DNA of 6,893 nt, from assembly GCA_018725275.1 (NCBI GenBank), contig QLUC01000086.1, forward strand, positions 1 through 6,893. Reading direction: 5' to 3'. Made by a program: the position numbers and the translations under genes. Position 1 is the stretch's first letter; every line of letters starts with the position of its first letter. Shown here one piece after another: positions 6,656 to 6,893 of the stretch. Under the pieces are notes generated by a model. It searched no databases. It worked only from the letters and a program-made list of their open reading frames with translations, and was not told where the DNA came from. Origin of the DNA: Bacillota bacterium (lineage in GTDB: Bacteria > Bacillota > UBA994).

Positions 6656-6893
6656 TTAGCGTGGGCCGGTGCCCGGCCTGTAGGTGTTGTAGTCGGTGTA
6701 ACTAGGGCCATGCTGACCGAAATTACGGTTACCCTGCTCCTGGCTATAGCCTCCCCCTACATGGCCTTGGTTCCCTCCCTGCGGATTAGCAAACGCCCAG
6801 TTAGGCAAGTTGCCACCCTGGCCACCGCTGTACTGCTGGGGCCCATAACTATAGCCGCCTTGGCCACCGCTGTACTGCTGCTGCCCATAGCCA
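6656..6893 (-). CDS. Gly/Gln/Tyr-rich low-complexity protein, C-terminal end (5' end outside window)
   Basis: The last 78 residues of a minus-strand gene are visible, ending at TAA (6658-6656); the N-terminus lies beyond the right edge. Of these residues 22 are Gly, 12 Gln, 9 Tyr and 7 Asn, with no Lys, Cys, Ile or Met. A 14-residue repeat containing QQYSGGQGG occurs twice, and the protein ends in YRPGTGPR. The coding assignment is supported by the clean in-frame repeat, the stop, and the strong terminator immediately after it. The composition fits a disordered or prion-like tail, such as those on some surface, spore-coat or nucleic-acid-binding proteins. I do not recognise the family and cannot assign a function without the N-terminal part. 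Confidence 0.75.
   Translation of the reverse strand, partial: GYGQQQYSGGQGGYSYGPQQYSGGQGGNLPNWAFANPQGGNQGHVGGGYSQEQGNRNFGQHGPSYTDYNTYRPGTGPR
6812..6889 (-). repeat. 42-bp in-frame tandem repeat, two copies visible
   Basis: The 20-base block beginning TGGCCACCGC recurs identically at 6819-6838 and 6861-6880, and 27 of 29 bases match over 6819-6847 against 6861-6889. The 42-bp period equals 14 codons, so copy-number change would keep the reading frame. The array may continue past the right edge. Confidence 0.8.

Overview
The window looks like chromosomal DNA of a bacterium, most likely an anaerobic member of the Bacillota. This rests on strong AGGAGG or GGGGG ribosome binding sites about 7-9 nt before starts, sigma-A-like promoters, an Orn/Lys/Arg decarboxylase of the short Gram-positive type, and tight gene packing with a roughly balanced base composition. 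The phylum call is an inference. I see no rRNA, tRNA, CRISPR array, insertion sequence or phage gene.

Layout from left to right: (1) A minus-strand gene fills positions 1-2048. It is open for 682 residues and runs off the left edge. It encodes an M14-family zinc metallopeptidase whose C-terminal part begins a class I glutamine-amidotransferase-like domain. (2) A 164-bp intergenic region (2049-2212) carries two face-to-face sigma-A-type promoters whose -10 boxes flank or share a perfect 12-bp palindrome. (3) A plus-strand Orn/Lys/Arg decarboxylase (2213-3700) starts at TTG and ends in an intrinsic terminator. (4) Convergent to it, a minus-strand tldD-tldE pair (6521 down to 3776) encodes the two subunits of the TldD/TldE metalloprotease; one nucleotide separates the tldD stop from the tldE start. 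(5) A perfectly palindromic terminator (about 6613-6642) separates tldD from the C-terminal end of another minus-strand gene (6656-6893), which encodes a Gly/Gln/Tyr-rich low-complexity protein with a 14-residue repeat and runs off the right edge.

Three of the five genes handle peptides (M14 peptidase, TldD, TldE) and one makes polyamines from a basic amino acid. A loose peptide or amino-acid turnover theme is possible, but only tldD-tldE is a convincing operon. All four visible start codons are GTG or TTG. I found no solid evidence of an undescribed system. The best leads are the symmetric divergent promoter, the low-complexity protein next to tldDE, and the peptidase-amidotransferase-like fusion without a signal peptide.
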